From: Labrys monachus
Lineage (GTDB): Bacteria; Pseudomonadota; Alphaproteobacteria; Rhizobiales; Labraceae
Direction of reading: 5' to 3'
DNA length: 64,000 bases
NCBI RefSeq assembly: GCF_030814655.1
Contig: NZ_JAUSVK010000001.1
Span: 4,533,001-4,597,000, forward strand
The first letter of the stretch is position 1; each line of letters opens with the position of its first letter. The position numbers were made by a program, and so were the translations under genes. Shown here piece by piece: positions 16,378-25,348 of this stretch. The notes below the pieces were generated by a model. It saw nothing but the letters and a program-made list of their open reading frames with translations, was not told where the DNA came from and made no database searches.

Positions 16378-17359
16378 GGGGAAGGCTGCCGTGCTCGAAA
16401 TCGTCAAACCGGGTCTCTCCACCACCGTGCAGGACCTCGGCCGCCCGGGCTATTACCATCTCGGCATTCCCTTGTCGGGCGCCATGGACCGCCAGGCCCT
16501 GATCGCAGCCAATCTGCTGGTCGGCAACGACAAGGGCGATGCGGCGCTCGAAGCCGTGTTCATGGGGCCGGAGATCCGCTTCCTGTCCGACGCCCTCGTC
16601 GCGGTGACGGGCGCCGAGCTGCCGCCCAAGGTCGATGGCATGGAGCAGCCGACCTGGACCTCCTTCCCGGTCAAGGCCGGACAGGTGCTGTCCTTCGGCT
16701 TTCTCAAGAGTGGCGCGCGCGCCTATATCGCCGTCGCCGGCGGCATCGACGTGCCTGTGGTGCTCGGCTCGCGCTCCACCTACACGCTGGGGGCGCTGGG
16801 CGGCCATGAAGGCCGGGCGCTGAAGGCCGGCGACCTGCTGCCGACGGGCCCCGCGCGGCCCGCCCCCGCCGGCCGCAGCGTTCCAGCCGATCTCCGCCGC
16901 ATGCCGGCCACGCCGGGCGTCCTGCGCGTGCTGCCGGGGCTCTACTGGCATCGCATCACCGAGGCGGCCGGGGTGCGCTTCTTCGAGGACAGCTGGAAGG
17001 TGGCGCCCGAAGCGGACCGGATCGGCTATCGCTTCCGCGGCGGCCGGCCGCTCGAATTCGTGCCGCGGGAGCAGCCTTTCGGAGCGGGATCCGATCCGTC
17101 CAACATCGTGGACAGCTGCTATCCCTATGGCTCGGTCCAGGTGCCCGGCGGCACCGAACCGATCGTGCTGCACCGGGATGCCGTCTCGGGCGGCGGCTAT
17201 TTCATGATCGGCACCGTGATCTCCGCCGACATGGACCTCATCGGCCAGCTGCAGCCGCACCAGACGGCCCGCTTCGAGGCGGTCGACATGGCCCAGGCCC
17301 TGGAAGCGCGGCGGCAGAGCGGCGAGCAGCTCAAAAAATTGGCGGAGATCCTGACGTGA
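16370..17359 (+). CDS. pxpC: 5-oxoprolinase subunit C-like (KipA/AHS2) protein
   Basis: A 329-residue biotin-dependent carboxyltransferase-domain protein with the family opening LEIVKPGLSTTVQDLGRPGY and the GVPLSGAMD-like segment GIPLSGAMDRQALIAANLLVGN. With PxpB it makes the acceptor-binding half of 5-oxoprolinase or of urea carboxylase. The ATG at 16370 overlaps the pxpB stop by 8 bp, so the two subunits are coupled and probably equimolar. It is the last gene of the five-gene set; a 191-bp gap follows, with no clear terminator seen. Confidence 0.9.
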   Translation: MAEGKAAVLEIVKPGLSTTVQDLGRPGYYHLGIPLSGAMDRQALIAANLLVGNDKGDAALEAVFMGPEIRFLSDALVAVTGAELPPKVDGMEQPTWTSFPVKAGQVLSFGFLKSGARAYIAVAGGIDVPVVLGSRSTYTLGALGGHEGRALKAGDLLPTGPARPAPAGRSVPADLRRMPATPGVLRVLPGLYWHRITEAAGVRFFEDSWKVAPEADRIGYRFRGGRPLEFVPREQPFGAGSDPSNIVDSCYPYGSVQVPGGTEPIVLHRDAVSGGGYFMIGTVISADMDLIGQLQPHQTARFEAVDMAQALEARRQSGEQLKKLAEILT

Positions 17360-17550
17360 CGCCAAACGAGGCAGACCGCGACCGGGATTGCACGCTGGCG
17401 CAAGACTCCGTGCACGCACCGACAAGAACCGGCTGCCGCAAGGACGTTTACTGCGATAGTCTCGATGGCCGTCCGCTCGCGGGCAGACGTCAAGGGCCGA
17501 CGAAACGGCAAACGTAAAGATGCCGGCAGGTATCGAATCCCGGAGGCACC

Positions 17551-18519
17551 ATGTGCGTCGCGTGTTATGTCGACGAGGCGATGAAGCAGAAGATCATCGC
17601 CTATAATGCCGAGTTCCACGAAGTCACCCGCAGCCCCTATGGGCGGGACGACGAGATCGGCATGCTCAATCTCATCGACGCGCAGTCGCGCTCCGCGATC
17701 GTGAGCCGGGCGGATGCCTCCAAGGTGTTCGACCTCTCGGTCGACCATTTCGTCGGCATGCCCGGCTGGTTCGGCGCGGGCGACCAGCCCTATCAGATCT
17801 GGATGACCCATACGCCGGCGGGAGAGGTCGTCGCCAACACCATGGGCGTCAGCCTCGAAGCCAACATGCTGGTGGGCTATTCCGGCGACAGCATCTCGAT
17901 GTACACCCATTGCGGGACCCACATCGACACGTTCAACCACTTCGGATATCGCGGCAAGATCTTCAACGAGTTCACCGAGAAGGAGCATCTCGGCAGCCGC
18001 GCATGGGACAGATGCGGCGCCGAGAAACATCCGCCGATCTTCGCGCGCGGCGTGCTGCTCGACGTCGCCGCCCTGCACGGCGTCAGCGTGCTGCCGCCGA
18101 GCCACGCCATCGGCGAGGACGACATCAAGGCCTGCCTGAAGCGGCAGGACCTCGCGCTGCGGCCGGGCGACGTCGTGCTGCTGCGCACCGGCCAGATGAC
18201 GCTCTGGCCCGACATGGCCTTCGTCAGGAATACGCCCGGCCTCAATCGCCAGGGCGCCGAATTCCTGGCCAAGCACGGCGCCATCATGATCGGCGCCGAC
18301 AACCTCACGCTGGAGCAGACGCCGGCGGCCGAACCGCTGAACTTCTTCCCGGTCCATACCTATCTGCTCGCCGAAGCCGGGATTCCGATCCTGGAGATGG
18401 CGAATCTGGAGGAACTCGCCGCCGAGGGCGTGCATGAATTCGCCTTCTTCGGCGCCTGCATCAAGCTGCGCGGCGCGACGGGCGCGCCGATGCGCCCGGT
18501 TGCGATGCCGCTGCGGTGA
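17551..18519 (+). CDS. Cyclase-family metal-dependent hydrolase (KynB-like)
   Basis: A 322-residue protein of the cyclase family, which includes kynurenine formamidase and isatin hydrolase; these open amide or lactam bonds using metal. The metal motif HCGTHIDTFNHF gives His120, His124, Asp126 and His130. The N-terminus is extended by about 50 residues relative to the 210-residue KynB. The ATG at 17551 has GGAGG four bases upstream. Position between the PxpA/biotin operon and the hydantoinase pair supports action on a cyclic or acylated amide; the substrate is not defined. Confidence 0.88.
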   Translation: MCVACYVDEAMKQKIIAYNAEFHEVTRSPYGRDDEIGMLNLIDAQSRSAIVSRADASKVFDLSVDHFVGMPGWFGAGDQPYQIWMTHTPAGEVVANTMGVSLEANMLVGYSGDSISMYTHCGTHIDTFNHFGYRGKIFNEFTEKEHLGSRAWDRCGAEKHPPIFARGVLLDVAALHGVSVLPPSHAIGEDDIKACLKRQDLALRPGDVVLLRTGQMTLWPDMAFVRNTPGLNRQGAEFLAKHGAIMIGADNLTLEQTPAAEPLNFFPVHTYLLAEAGIPILEMANLEELAAEGVHEFAFFGACIKLRGATGAPMRPVAMPLR

Positions 18520-18525
18520 GGGATG

Positions 18526-18581
18526 CGTCCAGCCGCAACAAGCTGCGCGCTGGACGACAAGCGGCCTGAACGCTGAGGCCG
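18526..18581 (+). terminator. Tandem hairpins downstream of the cyclase gene
   Basis: CGTCCAGC (18526-18533) pairs with GCTGGACG (18549-18556), an 8-bp stem over 15 nt. CGGCCT (18562-18567) pairs with AGGCCG (18576-18581), a 6-bp stem followed by TTGAATAAG. Both begin within 45 bp of the cyclase stop and precede a new regulator gene, so they plausibly end the upstream transcript. Confidence 0.45.
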
Positions 18582-18723
18582 TTGAATAAGGGGAATGCAG
18601 GACAAGGGTGCGCCAGCCGCCCATCCTGCGGAGACGATGGCACGGCCGGCAAAGGCGCCTGCGAGGACGGGAACCCTCCAGGGCGCAGACTCTTTGCGGG
18701 CCGGAAAAAACGGGAGCATCGGA

Positions 18724-19713
18724 ATGCGAGTCCATTATTCGACCGCGCAGGCCGCTCCGGCGGCACGCAAGCGCTATTGGGATGAGGCCATCTCGCAGAC
18801 ATATTTTCCTCTCGAGCTCGGCTTTCGCAGCGGGCCGAGTTTCTCGGGCGATCTCGACGTATGGTCGCTCGGAAACCTGTCGATTTCGCGCAACCTCTCC
18901 GACGGGCTGATCTATCGCCGCCATCAGCGCCATCTCCTGCACGAGCGCGAGGAAAGCTACCTCATCACGGTGCCGGAGCTGTCGGAGATCAGCTTCGCCC
19001 AGGATGGCAAGGAAGTGCGCTGCCGGCCGGGCGCCTTCCTGGTCGAGCGCAGCCACCTGCCCTATGAATTCAGCTATGTCGAGCCGAACGCCCTGTGGGT
19101 GCTGAAGGTGCCGAGCGCGACGCTGCGGGCACGGGTCGGCCAGCCCGAGCGCCTCGCCTCGCTCAGCTTCGATTCGACCCGCGGCGTCGGCGCTCTCTTC
19201 GTCGACATGATCCGCAACACCGCGCCACGCCTCGACGAGATGAGCGACGCGGCGCGCGAGATCTCCGGCAAGCATCTGGTCGATCTCCTCGCCCTCTCGA
19301 TCGAAGGGGACGAGCGCGTGCTGGCGGGGGCGGCATCCTCGGTCCAGAGCGCCCACCTGCATCGGGTCGAGCGCTTCATCCGCACCCATCTCGCCGCCAG
19401 CGACCTGTCTCCCCGCAGCGTCGCGGAAGGCTGCGGCATCTCGATCCGCTATTTGCATCAGCTCTTCGCCACGCAGGGCACGACGGTGTGCGGCTGGATC
19501 CGCTGCCAGCGCCTGCTGATGTGCGACGAGGCGCTGCGGGAGATCGGCGGACGCAGATCCATATCCGAAATCGCCTACCAATGGGGATTCAGCGACCACG
19601 CCCAGTTCAGCCGGCACTACAAGGCGCATTTCGGCCGTACGCCGAGCGAGGCGCGGGAGGCCGCCCGGCAGGCGGCCCTCGCGGCGGAGACCATGACCAT
19701 GCCGGTCGGCTGA
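18724..19713 (+). CDS. AraC-family transcriptional regulator
   Basis: A 329-residue regulator. An N-terminal cupin-like AraC_binding_2 domain (about 40-190) precedes a C-terminal double helix-turn-helix (about 220-318). HTH 1 is near LSPRSVAEGCGISIRYLHQLF; HTH 2 is ISEIAYQWGFSDHAQFSRHYKAHFGRTPSEAR. The ATG at 18724 follows GGGAG; an open frame runs about 43 codons upstream with no supporting site. It lies directly upstream of, and in the same direction as, the HyuA/HyuB pair, which it probably activates; the inducer is presumably the cyclic amide substrate. Confidence 0.92.
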   Translation: MRVHYSTAQAAPAARKRYWDEAISQTYFPLELGFRSGPSFSGDLDVWSLGNLSISRNLSDGLIYRRHQRHLLHEREESYLITVPELSEISFAQDGKEVRCRPGAFLVERSHLPYEFSYVEPNALWVLKVPSATLRARVGQPERLASLSFDSTRGVGALFVDMIRNTAPRLDEMSDAAREISGKHLVDLLALSIEGDERVLAGAASSVQSAHLHRVERFIRTHLAASDLSPRSVAEGCGISIRYLHQLFATQGTTVCGWIRCQRLLMCDEALREIGGRRSISEIAYQWGFSDHAQFSRHYKAHFGRTPSEAREAARQAALAAETMTMPVG

Positions 19714-19809
19714 TCCCGCCGGCACTTTTCGGAACAGACAGTCAAAAAACCCGATTTCCGGGCATGGCGGAGCCTTGCCCGCGGACGGACCGGAACAGGA
19801 GACCATTCC

Positions 19810-21837
19810 TTGCAAAACCTGCGCGTAGCCGTGGATGTCGGCGGGACGTTCACCGACATCTGCATCATGGACGAGACCACCGGCCTGATCCGGATCGAGA
19901 AGACGGCGTCCTCCAAGGATCCGATCGACGGCATCATGGCCGGGGTCTCCAAGGCGGCGATCGACCTCGGCAAGGTGGCCCTGTTTTCCCACGGCACCAC
20001 GGTGGCGACCAATGCCCTGATCACGCGGCGGCTGCCGCGCACTGCCATGGTCTGCACCAAGGGCTTTCGCGACGTCATCGAGATCCGCCGCGCCAACAAG
20101 GAAGACCTGTGGGACACCTATAAGGACGTCGTCCGTCCCTATGTGCCGCGGCGGGACCGCCTGGTCGTCGAGGAACGCATCGATGCCCAGGGCGCCGTCG
20201 TCACGCCTCTCGACGAGGACGGAGCGCGCGCGGTCGCCCGCATCCTGAAGCGGCGCAACGTGGCGGCCGTCGCCGTCTGCTTCATGAACGCCTATATGAA
20301 CGGGGCCAATGAGCGCCGCATGAAGGCGATCCTCGAGGAGGAAATGCCGGACGTGCCGATCTCGATCTCCTCGGGCGTCCTGCCGGAGATCTTCGAGCAT
20401 GAGCGGTTCTCCACCACCGTGGTCAATGCGGCGCTGAGCCCGGTGGTGGTCGACTACACCACCCGCCTCGGCGAGCGGCTCAAGCAGGAGGGCTATACCC
20501 GCGATCTCCTCCTGCTGCACACCGGCGGCGGCGTGATGACGCCGAACAGCGTCAAGGATTTCGCCGCCCGCCTCGCCGGGTCCGGCATTGCGGCGGGCGC
20601 CATCGCCAGCCGCCACATCGCCATGCTCTGCGGCTTCCGCAATTCGATCGGCCTCGACATGGGCGGCACCTCCACCGACGTCTCGCTGGCCTATGACGGA
20701 CAGTCGCGCGTCACCAAGGACTGGTATATCGAGTTCGGCTATCCCATCCGCTTCTCCTCGATCGAAGTGCTCACCATCGGCGCAGGCGGCGGCTCGCTGG
20801 CCTGGACCGACGAGGCCGGCTCGCTGCGCAACGGCCCCCAGTCGGCGGGCGCCCATCCGGGGCCGGCCTGCTACGGCAACGGCAACCGGCAGGCGACCAA
20901 CACCGACGCCAATGTCGTGCTCGGCCGGCTCGGCACGAGCCTGGCCGGCGGCAAGATCATGCTCGATCCCGTCCTCGCGGCCGAATCGGTGGACGAGAGC
21001 GTCGCCAAGCCGTTCGGGCTGACGCGGGAAGCCGCCGCGGATGCCATCATCCGCGTCGCCAACGCCAACATGTCGGACGCGGTGCGGCTGATCTCGATCA
21101 GCCGCGGCTACGACCCCCGGGATTTCGCACTGGTCGCCTTCGGCGGCGCCGGCGCCCTGCACGGCGTGGCGATCGCGAGGGACCTCGCCATTCCCGCCGT
21201 GATCGTGCCGCCCAATCCGGGCGTCACCTCGGCGCTGGGCTGCCTGCTCGTCGACGTGCAGCACGATTTCTCGGAAAGCTACATCGCCAGCGCCCACGAT
21301 GCCGATCCGGCCGCGATGGAGGCTGAATTCGGCCGCCTGGAAAAGGACGCCCTCGAACGCCTCGCCCATGAGGGCATCGCGCCCGCCGACATCGTGCTGC
21401 AGCGCACCATCGACATGATGTACCAAGGCCAGTGGCGCTCGCTCGCGGTGCCGGCCCCCGCCCCGATCGGTGCCATGGCCGACCTGATCGAGGCCTTCCA
21501 CCGCCAGCACGAGCGCGAATATAATTTCCGCCGCGACGAGGCCCCGGTCGGACTGTTCCGCCTCAATCTCAAGGCGATCGGCGTGGTGCCGAAAGCCGAG
21601 CTCGCGGTGCACCAGCCGACCGGCGTCATCCCGCTGCCGACGAGCCGGCGTCCGGTCTGGTTCGACGCCGGCGCGGCCGTCGACACCCCCGTCTATGAGC
21701 GCTCCGACCTTCCGGCCGGCTTCAGCCTGGCCGGCCCGGCCGTGGTCGAGCAGGTCGATTCCACCGTCGTCATCCCGCCGGGAACGACGGCCGAAGTCGA
21801 CAAATACCTCAACATCATCATCCGCGTGAAGGATTGA
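19810..21837 (+). CDS. hyuA: Hydantoinase/oxoprolinase HyuA-type subunit (copy 1)
   Basis: A 675-residue ATP-dependent subunit of the hydantoinase A/oxoprolinase family. These phosphorylate a carbonyl or enol oxygen to drive ring opening or carboxylation. Actin-like phosphate motifs are visible: VDVGGTFTD (8-16), SHGTTVATNAL, LDMGGTSTDVSL and IGAGGGSLAW, plus GPACYGNG. The start is a TTG at 19810 with AGGAG eight bases before it; no in-frame ATG with a site lies closer. HyuB follows after 5 bp. Substrate could be a hydantoin, 5-oxoproline, lactam or ketone (acetone/acetophenone carboxylase relatives); sequence alone does not choose. Confidence 0.92.
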   Translation: MQNLRVAVDVGGTFTDICIMDETTGLIRIEKTASSKDPIDGIMAGVSKAAIDLGKVALFSHGTTVATNALITRRLPRTAMVCTKGFRDVIEIRRANKEDLWDTYKDVVRPYVPRRDRLVVEERIDAQGAVVTPLDEDGARAVARILKRRNVAAVAVCFMNAYMNGANERRMKAILEEEMPDVPISISSGVLPEIFEHERFSTTVVNAALSPVVVDYTTRLGERLKQEGYTRDLLLLHTGGGVMTPNSVKDFAARLAGSGIAAGAIASRHIAMLCGFRNSIGLDMGGTSTDVSLAYDGQSRVTKDWYIEFGYPIRFSSIEVLTIGAGGGSLAWTDEAGSLRNGPQSAGAHPGPACYGNGNRQATNTDANVVLGRLGTSLAGGKIMLDPVLAAESVDESVAKPFGLTREAAADAIIRVANANMSDAVRLISISRGYDPRDFALVAFGGAGALHGVAIARDLAIPAVIVPPNPGVTSALGCLLVDVQHDFSESYIASAHDADPAAMEAEFGRLEKDALERLAHEGIAPADIVLQRTIDMMYQGQWRSLAVPAPAPIGAMADLIEAFHRQHEREYNFRRDEAPVGLFRLNLKAIGVVPKAELAVHQPTGVIPLPTSRRPVWFDAGAAVDTPVYERSDLPAGFSLAGPAVVEQVDSTVVIPPGTTAEVDKYLNIIIRVKD

Positions 21838-21842
21838 CCCCG

Positions 21843-23843
21843 ATGGTCGCCAAACCCTCCCTCGATCCCGTCACCTTCGAGGTCCTGAAGAACTCCTTCA
21901 TCACCAGCGTCGACCAGATGGGCGAGCAGATCCTGCGCACCTGCTATTCCTTCGTCATCTACAACCGCGACTTCTCCAGCGCCCTGCACGATGCCGACGG
22001 CAATTCGGCGGCCCAGGGCAACCAGGACATCGCGGTGCATGTCGGCACGCTGCATTTCACCTGCAAGGACGTGATGCGCGCCTTCGAAGGCGACATGCAT
22101 CCCGGCGACGTCTACGCCATCAACGATCCCTATGCCGGCGGCACGCATTTCTCGGATGTGCGCCTGATCCGTCCGATCTTCTCCGACGGCAGGATCATCG
22201 CCTTCAGCCAGTCCAACGGCCATTGGTCGGATGTCGGCGGCAGCGTGCCCGGCTCCTTCGACGTGTCGGCGCGCGACATGTTCAAGGAGGGGCTGCGCAT
22301 CACCCCGGTGCGCCTCTTCGACAAGGGGCGCTTCTGCAAGGACGTCGCGCATCTCATCGCCTCGAACACCCGCGATCCCGCCTCCATCATCGGCGACATC
22401 CATGCCCAGGCCCAGGCCACGCTGGTGTGCGAACGGGAGATCCTGCGCCTCGTCGGCAAATATGGCCGCGAGACCGTACAGACCGGCCTGGCGGAGGTGC
22501 AGGACTATGTCGAGCGCGCCATGCGCCAGCGCATCGCCGCCTTGCCGGACGGGGAGTGGGAGACACAGGACTTCATCGACCGCGATCCCGCCGGCAAGGA
22601 GGGCCTGATCCCGATCAAGGTCAAGCTCACCATCAAGGGCGACAAGGTGATCTACGACTTCACCGGCAGCCATCCGACCATCGGCTCGATCTACAACTCC
22701 GCCTTCGGCGCCACCTTCTCGGCGGTCGCCGCGGGCATGAAGACCTTCTTCCCCGATCTGCCGCTCAACAGCGGCTTCTACCGCGTCTTCGAGATCATCG
22801 CGCCGGAAGGCAGCATCGTCGATGCCAAATGGCCGGTCGCCGTCACGGGTTTTCTCATGCCGTTCGAGAAGATCATGAATGCGATCTACGAGATCTGGTC
22901 GAAGATCCTGCCCCACCGCGCCATCGCCTGCGCCTTCAACCTCGAATATCTGCTCACCGGCGGGCTGGACGCCAGGCGCCCGGAAAAGCCGATCTTCATG
23001 TTCTATGACTGGCTTCCCGGCGGCTGGGGCGGACGCAACGGCAAGGATGGCTGCAACGTCACCACGGCCTGCTTCGGCACCGGCCTGATGGCCCAGCCCG
23101 TCGAAGGCCAGGAGCGGGCCAATCCCATCCTGACCACCGAATTCGAGATCCTCACCGACTCGGCCGGTCCCGGCAAATGGCGCGGCGGCGCCGGCGTGCG
23201 CAAGACGTCGCTGATGCTCGAGGCCGAGAAGACGGTGATCTCCTATATCTGCGACCGCGAGCGGGCCGTGGTCTGGGGCATCGAAGGCGGCCTGCCCTCA
23301 ATCCCGCACGGCCTTACCCTGCATCGGGCCGGCCGCGACAAGCCGGATTGGCTGGGCGCGACCTTCTCGGACGTGCCGCTCGGCGAGGGGGACATCTTCA
23401 GCCGTCCGACCGCCGGCGGCGGCGGCTTCGGCGATCCGCTCGAACGCGATCCGGCGCTGGTGCTGGAAGACGTCATCGACGGCTATGTCTCGGTCGGGCG
23501 GGCCGCCATGGATTACGGCGTCGTGATCCGGCCGATCGATCCCGACATCTGCGAATACGAGATCGACGAAGCGGCGACCCGGGCCGAACGCGAATCGATC
23601 GCCCGCCAGCGCAGCGGCTGGCTGGCCACCGACCCGGAGGAGGTCGCGGCGGCCTATCGCGCCGGCTCGATCGACAGGCTCGACGTGGTGCGCCGCTACG
23701 CCGTCGTGCTGGACTGGGACGACGGCACCCTGCTGCCGACCTCGACCGCCCAGTTCCGCGAGATGTTCCACAAGCGCTCGGCCGCCAAATGGCGCCCCAG
23801 CGAGGCCGCCGGCGAGGCCCCGCTGCCGTCCGCGGCGTCATGA
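21843..23843 (+). CDS. hyuB: Hydantoinase HyuB-type subunit (copy 1), extended C-terminus
   Basis: A 666-residue hydantoinase B/oxoprolinase catalytic partner. Family motifs: NRDFSSALHDADGN, NDPYAGGTHFSDV, QSNGHWSDVGG (His/Asp metal or substrate site) and GGGGFGDP near the usual end. About 130 residues follow GGGGFGDP, including RRYAVVLDWDDGTLLPTST, longer than in copy 2 (562 residues). Such tails occur in carboxylase-like members. The ATG at 21843 follows GAAGGA. It forms a heteromer with the adjacent HyuA; a strong hairpin follows 31 bp downstream. Confidence 0.92.
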   Translation: MVAKPSLDPVTFEVLKNSFITSVDQMGEQILRTCYSFVIYNRDFSSALHDADGNSAAQGNQDIAVHVGTLHFTCKDVMRAFEGDMHPGDVYAINDPYAGGTHFSDVRLIRPIFSDGRIIAFSQSNGHWSDVGGSVPGSFDVSARDMFKEGLRITPVRLFDKGRFCKDVAHLIASNTRDPASIIGDIHAQAQATLVCEREILRLVGKYGRETVQTGLAEVQDYVERAMRQRIAALPDGEWETQDFIDRDPAGKEGLIPIKVKLTIKGDKVIYDFTGSHPTIGSIYNSAFGATFSAVAAGMKTFFPDLPLNSGFYRVFEIIAPEGSIVDAKWPVAVTGFLMPFEKIMNAIYEIWSKILPHRAIACAFNLEYLLTGGLDARRPEKPIFMFYDWLPGGWGGRNGKDGCNVTTACFGTGLMAQPVEGQERANPILTTEFEILTDSAGPGKWRGGAGVRKTSLMLEAEKTVISYICDRERAVVWGIEGGLPSIPHGLTLHRAGRDKPDWLGATFSDVPLGEGDIFSRPTAGGGGFGDPLERDPALVLEDVIDGYVSVGRAAMDYGVVIRPIDPDICEYEIDEAATRAERESIARQRSGWLATDPEEVAAAYRAGSIDRLDVVRRYAVVLDWDDGTLLPTSTAQFREMFHKRSAAKWRPSEAAGEAPLPSAAS

Positions 23844-23874
23844 GAAGCGGGCGCCTCCCGCCCGCCGGCGCCTC

Positions 23875-23899
23875 GGCGGACGCATGCCGTGCGTCCGCC
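23875..23899 (+). terminator. Strong hairpin after hyuB copy 1
   Basis: GGCGGACGCA (23875-23884) and TGCGTCCGCC (23890-23899) form a perfect 10-bp GC-rich stem with loop TGCCG, 31 nt past the hyuB stop. Only CCGATCTTCC follows, not a clean T-run, so termination efficiency is uncertain. Its place between hyuB and a separately promoted GntR gene fits a transcript end. Confidence 0.55.
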
Positions 23900-24172
23900 C
23901 CGATCTTCCCGCAGCGGCTCGCGGGGGCGCCCGGCGTCGGGACGCGCCGGCAGGGAGGGCCCAGGCGCCGACGCGCTGGCACGGCGGCTAATTTTTGCCC
24001 CGGCCGCCCAGCGCTTGAGCGGGACCGTGCACAAAGTTTCCGCAGACAAGCTGTTGACTTACTAGGCGCTTTTTATAATCTGTCCACAGTCTGCAATATA
24101 CGAAGTCTTGCCCGATCGCCTGGCCCGCCATGCCTTCGAGCTGTTCTGGAAGTCGCCGGAAAGGTACGGTTC
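23900..24172 (+). promoter_or_regulatory. Promoter region of the second GntR gene
   Basis: Together with the hairpin this fills a 329-bp gap without a gene. An abrupt AT-rich island near 24054-24100 contains TTGACT (24054-24059) and TATAAT (24074-24079). Their 14-bp spacing is short; TAATCT at 24076 gives 16 bp. CTGTCCACAG (24080-24089) is an imperfect palindrome with CTGT/ACAG arms just downstream, a possible GntR autoregulatory operator. The part from 23900 to about 24040 shows nothing recognisable. Confidence 0.4.
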
Positions 24173-24916
24173 ATGGCCTTGTCGACGGGCAGACCTGCCG
24201 CACCACGCCTGATCGAAACACCGAGCCTGTCCGATCAGGTGCGCAATATCCTCCTGGAGGCGCTGACCTCGGGCCAGTTGCGCCCGGGCGACCGCATCAA
24301 CGAGGCGGAGCTTGCCCGTGCGCTCGGCATCAGCCGCAACCCGATACGGGAAGCGGTCTCGGGCCTGGCGCAGCGCGGTTTCCTCGTCTCGGCACCGCGC
24401 CGGGGCCATTTCCTGCGGCACTTCACGCCGCAGGACGTGAACGACGTGTTTTCGTTCCGCATCTGCGTGGAGTCCTTCGCCATCCGGCAAGCCGTGCCGC
24501 TGATGACGCCGGGCGACCACGAGGACCTGCGGGGCATCGTCGAGCGGATGATCGCGGCGGCTCACGCCAAGCGGTTGTCGGACCTGCGCGAGGAGGACAT
24601 GGCCCTTCACCGGCGCATCTGCGAATTCTCGCGCAACCGCCAGACGGTGCGCGCCCATGAAGGCATCGACACCGAGGTGCAGATGCTGATCGCCTTCGTC
24701 GACCTGGACCACGAGACGCCGATCGAAACGGCGCTGGCCCATGTCCCGATCGTGGAAGCGATGGCGACGGGCGATATCGGCCGTTCCGTCGGGGCCATGG
24801 AAGACCATCTGAGGGCCACGTGGGACCATGTCCTCGAGGTCTACGGACAACTGGGCATCGGCGCCCCTGGACGGATGCCGCGCCCCGAGGCTGTACCAGC
24901 CGAAGGTATCGGCTGA
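24173..24916 (+). CDS. GntR-family transcriptional regulator (FCD subfamily)
   Basis: A 247-residue regulator: winged HTH at about 17-80 (NEAELARALGISRNPIREAVSGL), then an FCD helical effector domain (FSFRICVESFAIRQA, EEDMALHRRICEFS, ALAHVPIVEAMATGD). One usual FCD metal histidine is visible in DMALHRRI. The ATG at 24173 follows GGAAAGG at about 8 nt. It lies between the first hydantoinase pair and the Liv-type transport operon in the same direction, so it could regulate either or both. Confidence 0.92.
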   Translation: MALSTGRPAAPRLIETPSLSDQVRNILLEALTSGQLRPGDRINEAELARALGISRNPIREAVSGLAQRGFLVSAPRRGHFLRHFTPQDVNDVFSFRICVESFAIRQAVPLMTPGDHEDLRGIVERMIAAAHAKRLSDLREEDMALHRRICEFSRNRQTVRAHEGIDTEVQMLIAFVDLDHETPIETALAHVPIVEAMATGDIGRSVGAMEDHLRATWDHVLEVYGQLGIGAPGRMPRPEAVPAEGIG

Positions 24917-24975
24917 CGACAGGTAGGTAATCTTCGCTGCGTCGCTCTTAGAACATCACCGCCGGGAATGCGCAT

Positions 24976-25170
24976 ATGAAGTTCGCCAAGAACAGAATGT
25001 ATATCGAGAGCTACACCAAATGCCCGAATTGCGGAATTCTGATCTATGAGAAGCCCGTCAATCCAAGCCCCGACCCCGTAATCCAGGGGGGCAAGACCTA
25101 TTGCTCCGCCTGGTGCGTGGAATGGGAGCAAGGGCGCAACAAAAGACGGCTGGCCGAGGCTTCCGCCTGA
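24976..25170 (+). CDS. 64-residue zinc-ribbon-like protein, unknown function
   Basis: A 64-residue hydrophilic protein with four cysteines arranged C16-x2-C19 and C43-x3-C47, suited to bind one zinc. The central segment is acidic/Pro-rich and the C-terminus basic (NKRRLAEA). The ATG at 24976 follows CGGGA at about 9 nt. It lies alone between the GntR gene and the Liv binding-protein gene. I do not recognise a named family. Acetone carboxylase, a relative of HyuA/HyuB, has a small zinc-binding third subunit, so a comparable accessory role is one inference; a regulatory zinc finger is another. Confidence 0.6.
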   Translation: MKFAKNRMYIESYTKCPNCGILIYEKPVNPSPDPVIQGGKTYCSAWCVEWEQGRNKRRLAEASA

Positions 25171-25348
25171 GGCGGCAGCAGCGAGCCGGACCGGTGATTT
25201 TCGACCATCCATGAACGAGCGGCGGCGCGGCGTGCGTGAGCATTTCCGCAAACGCCCGGGCTTTGCCCGGCCTCGGGGCCGGGAAGCCGAGACCTAGACA
25301 TCACGCAGGCCGCGATTGTGCGCCTGCGGCTTTCGGCAGGAGGGTACC

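Noticed and set aside
17197-21612. Very long open frame antisense to the PxpC, cyclase, AraC and HyuA genes
   Set aside because: It is the mirror frame of GC-rich genes: composition is Arg/Asp/His/Gly-rich without any recognisable domain, and it crosses several well-supported genes and their promoters.
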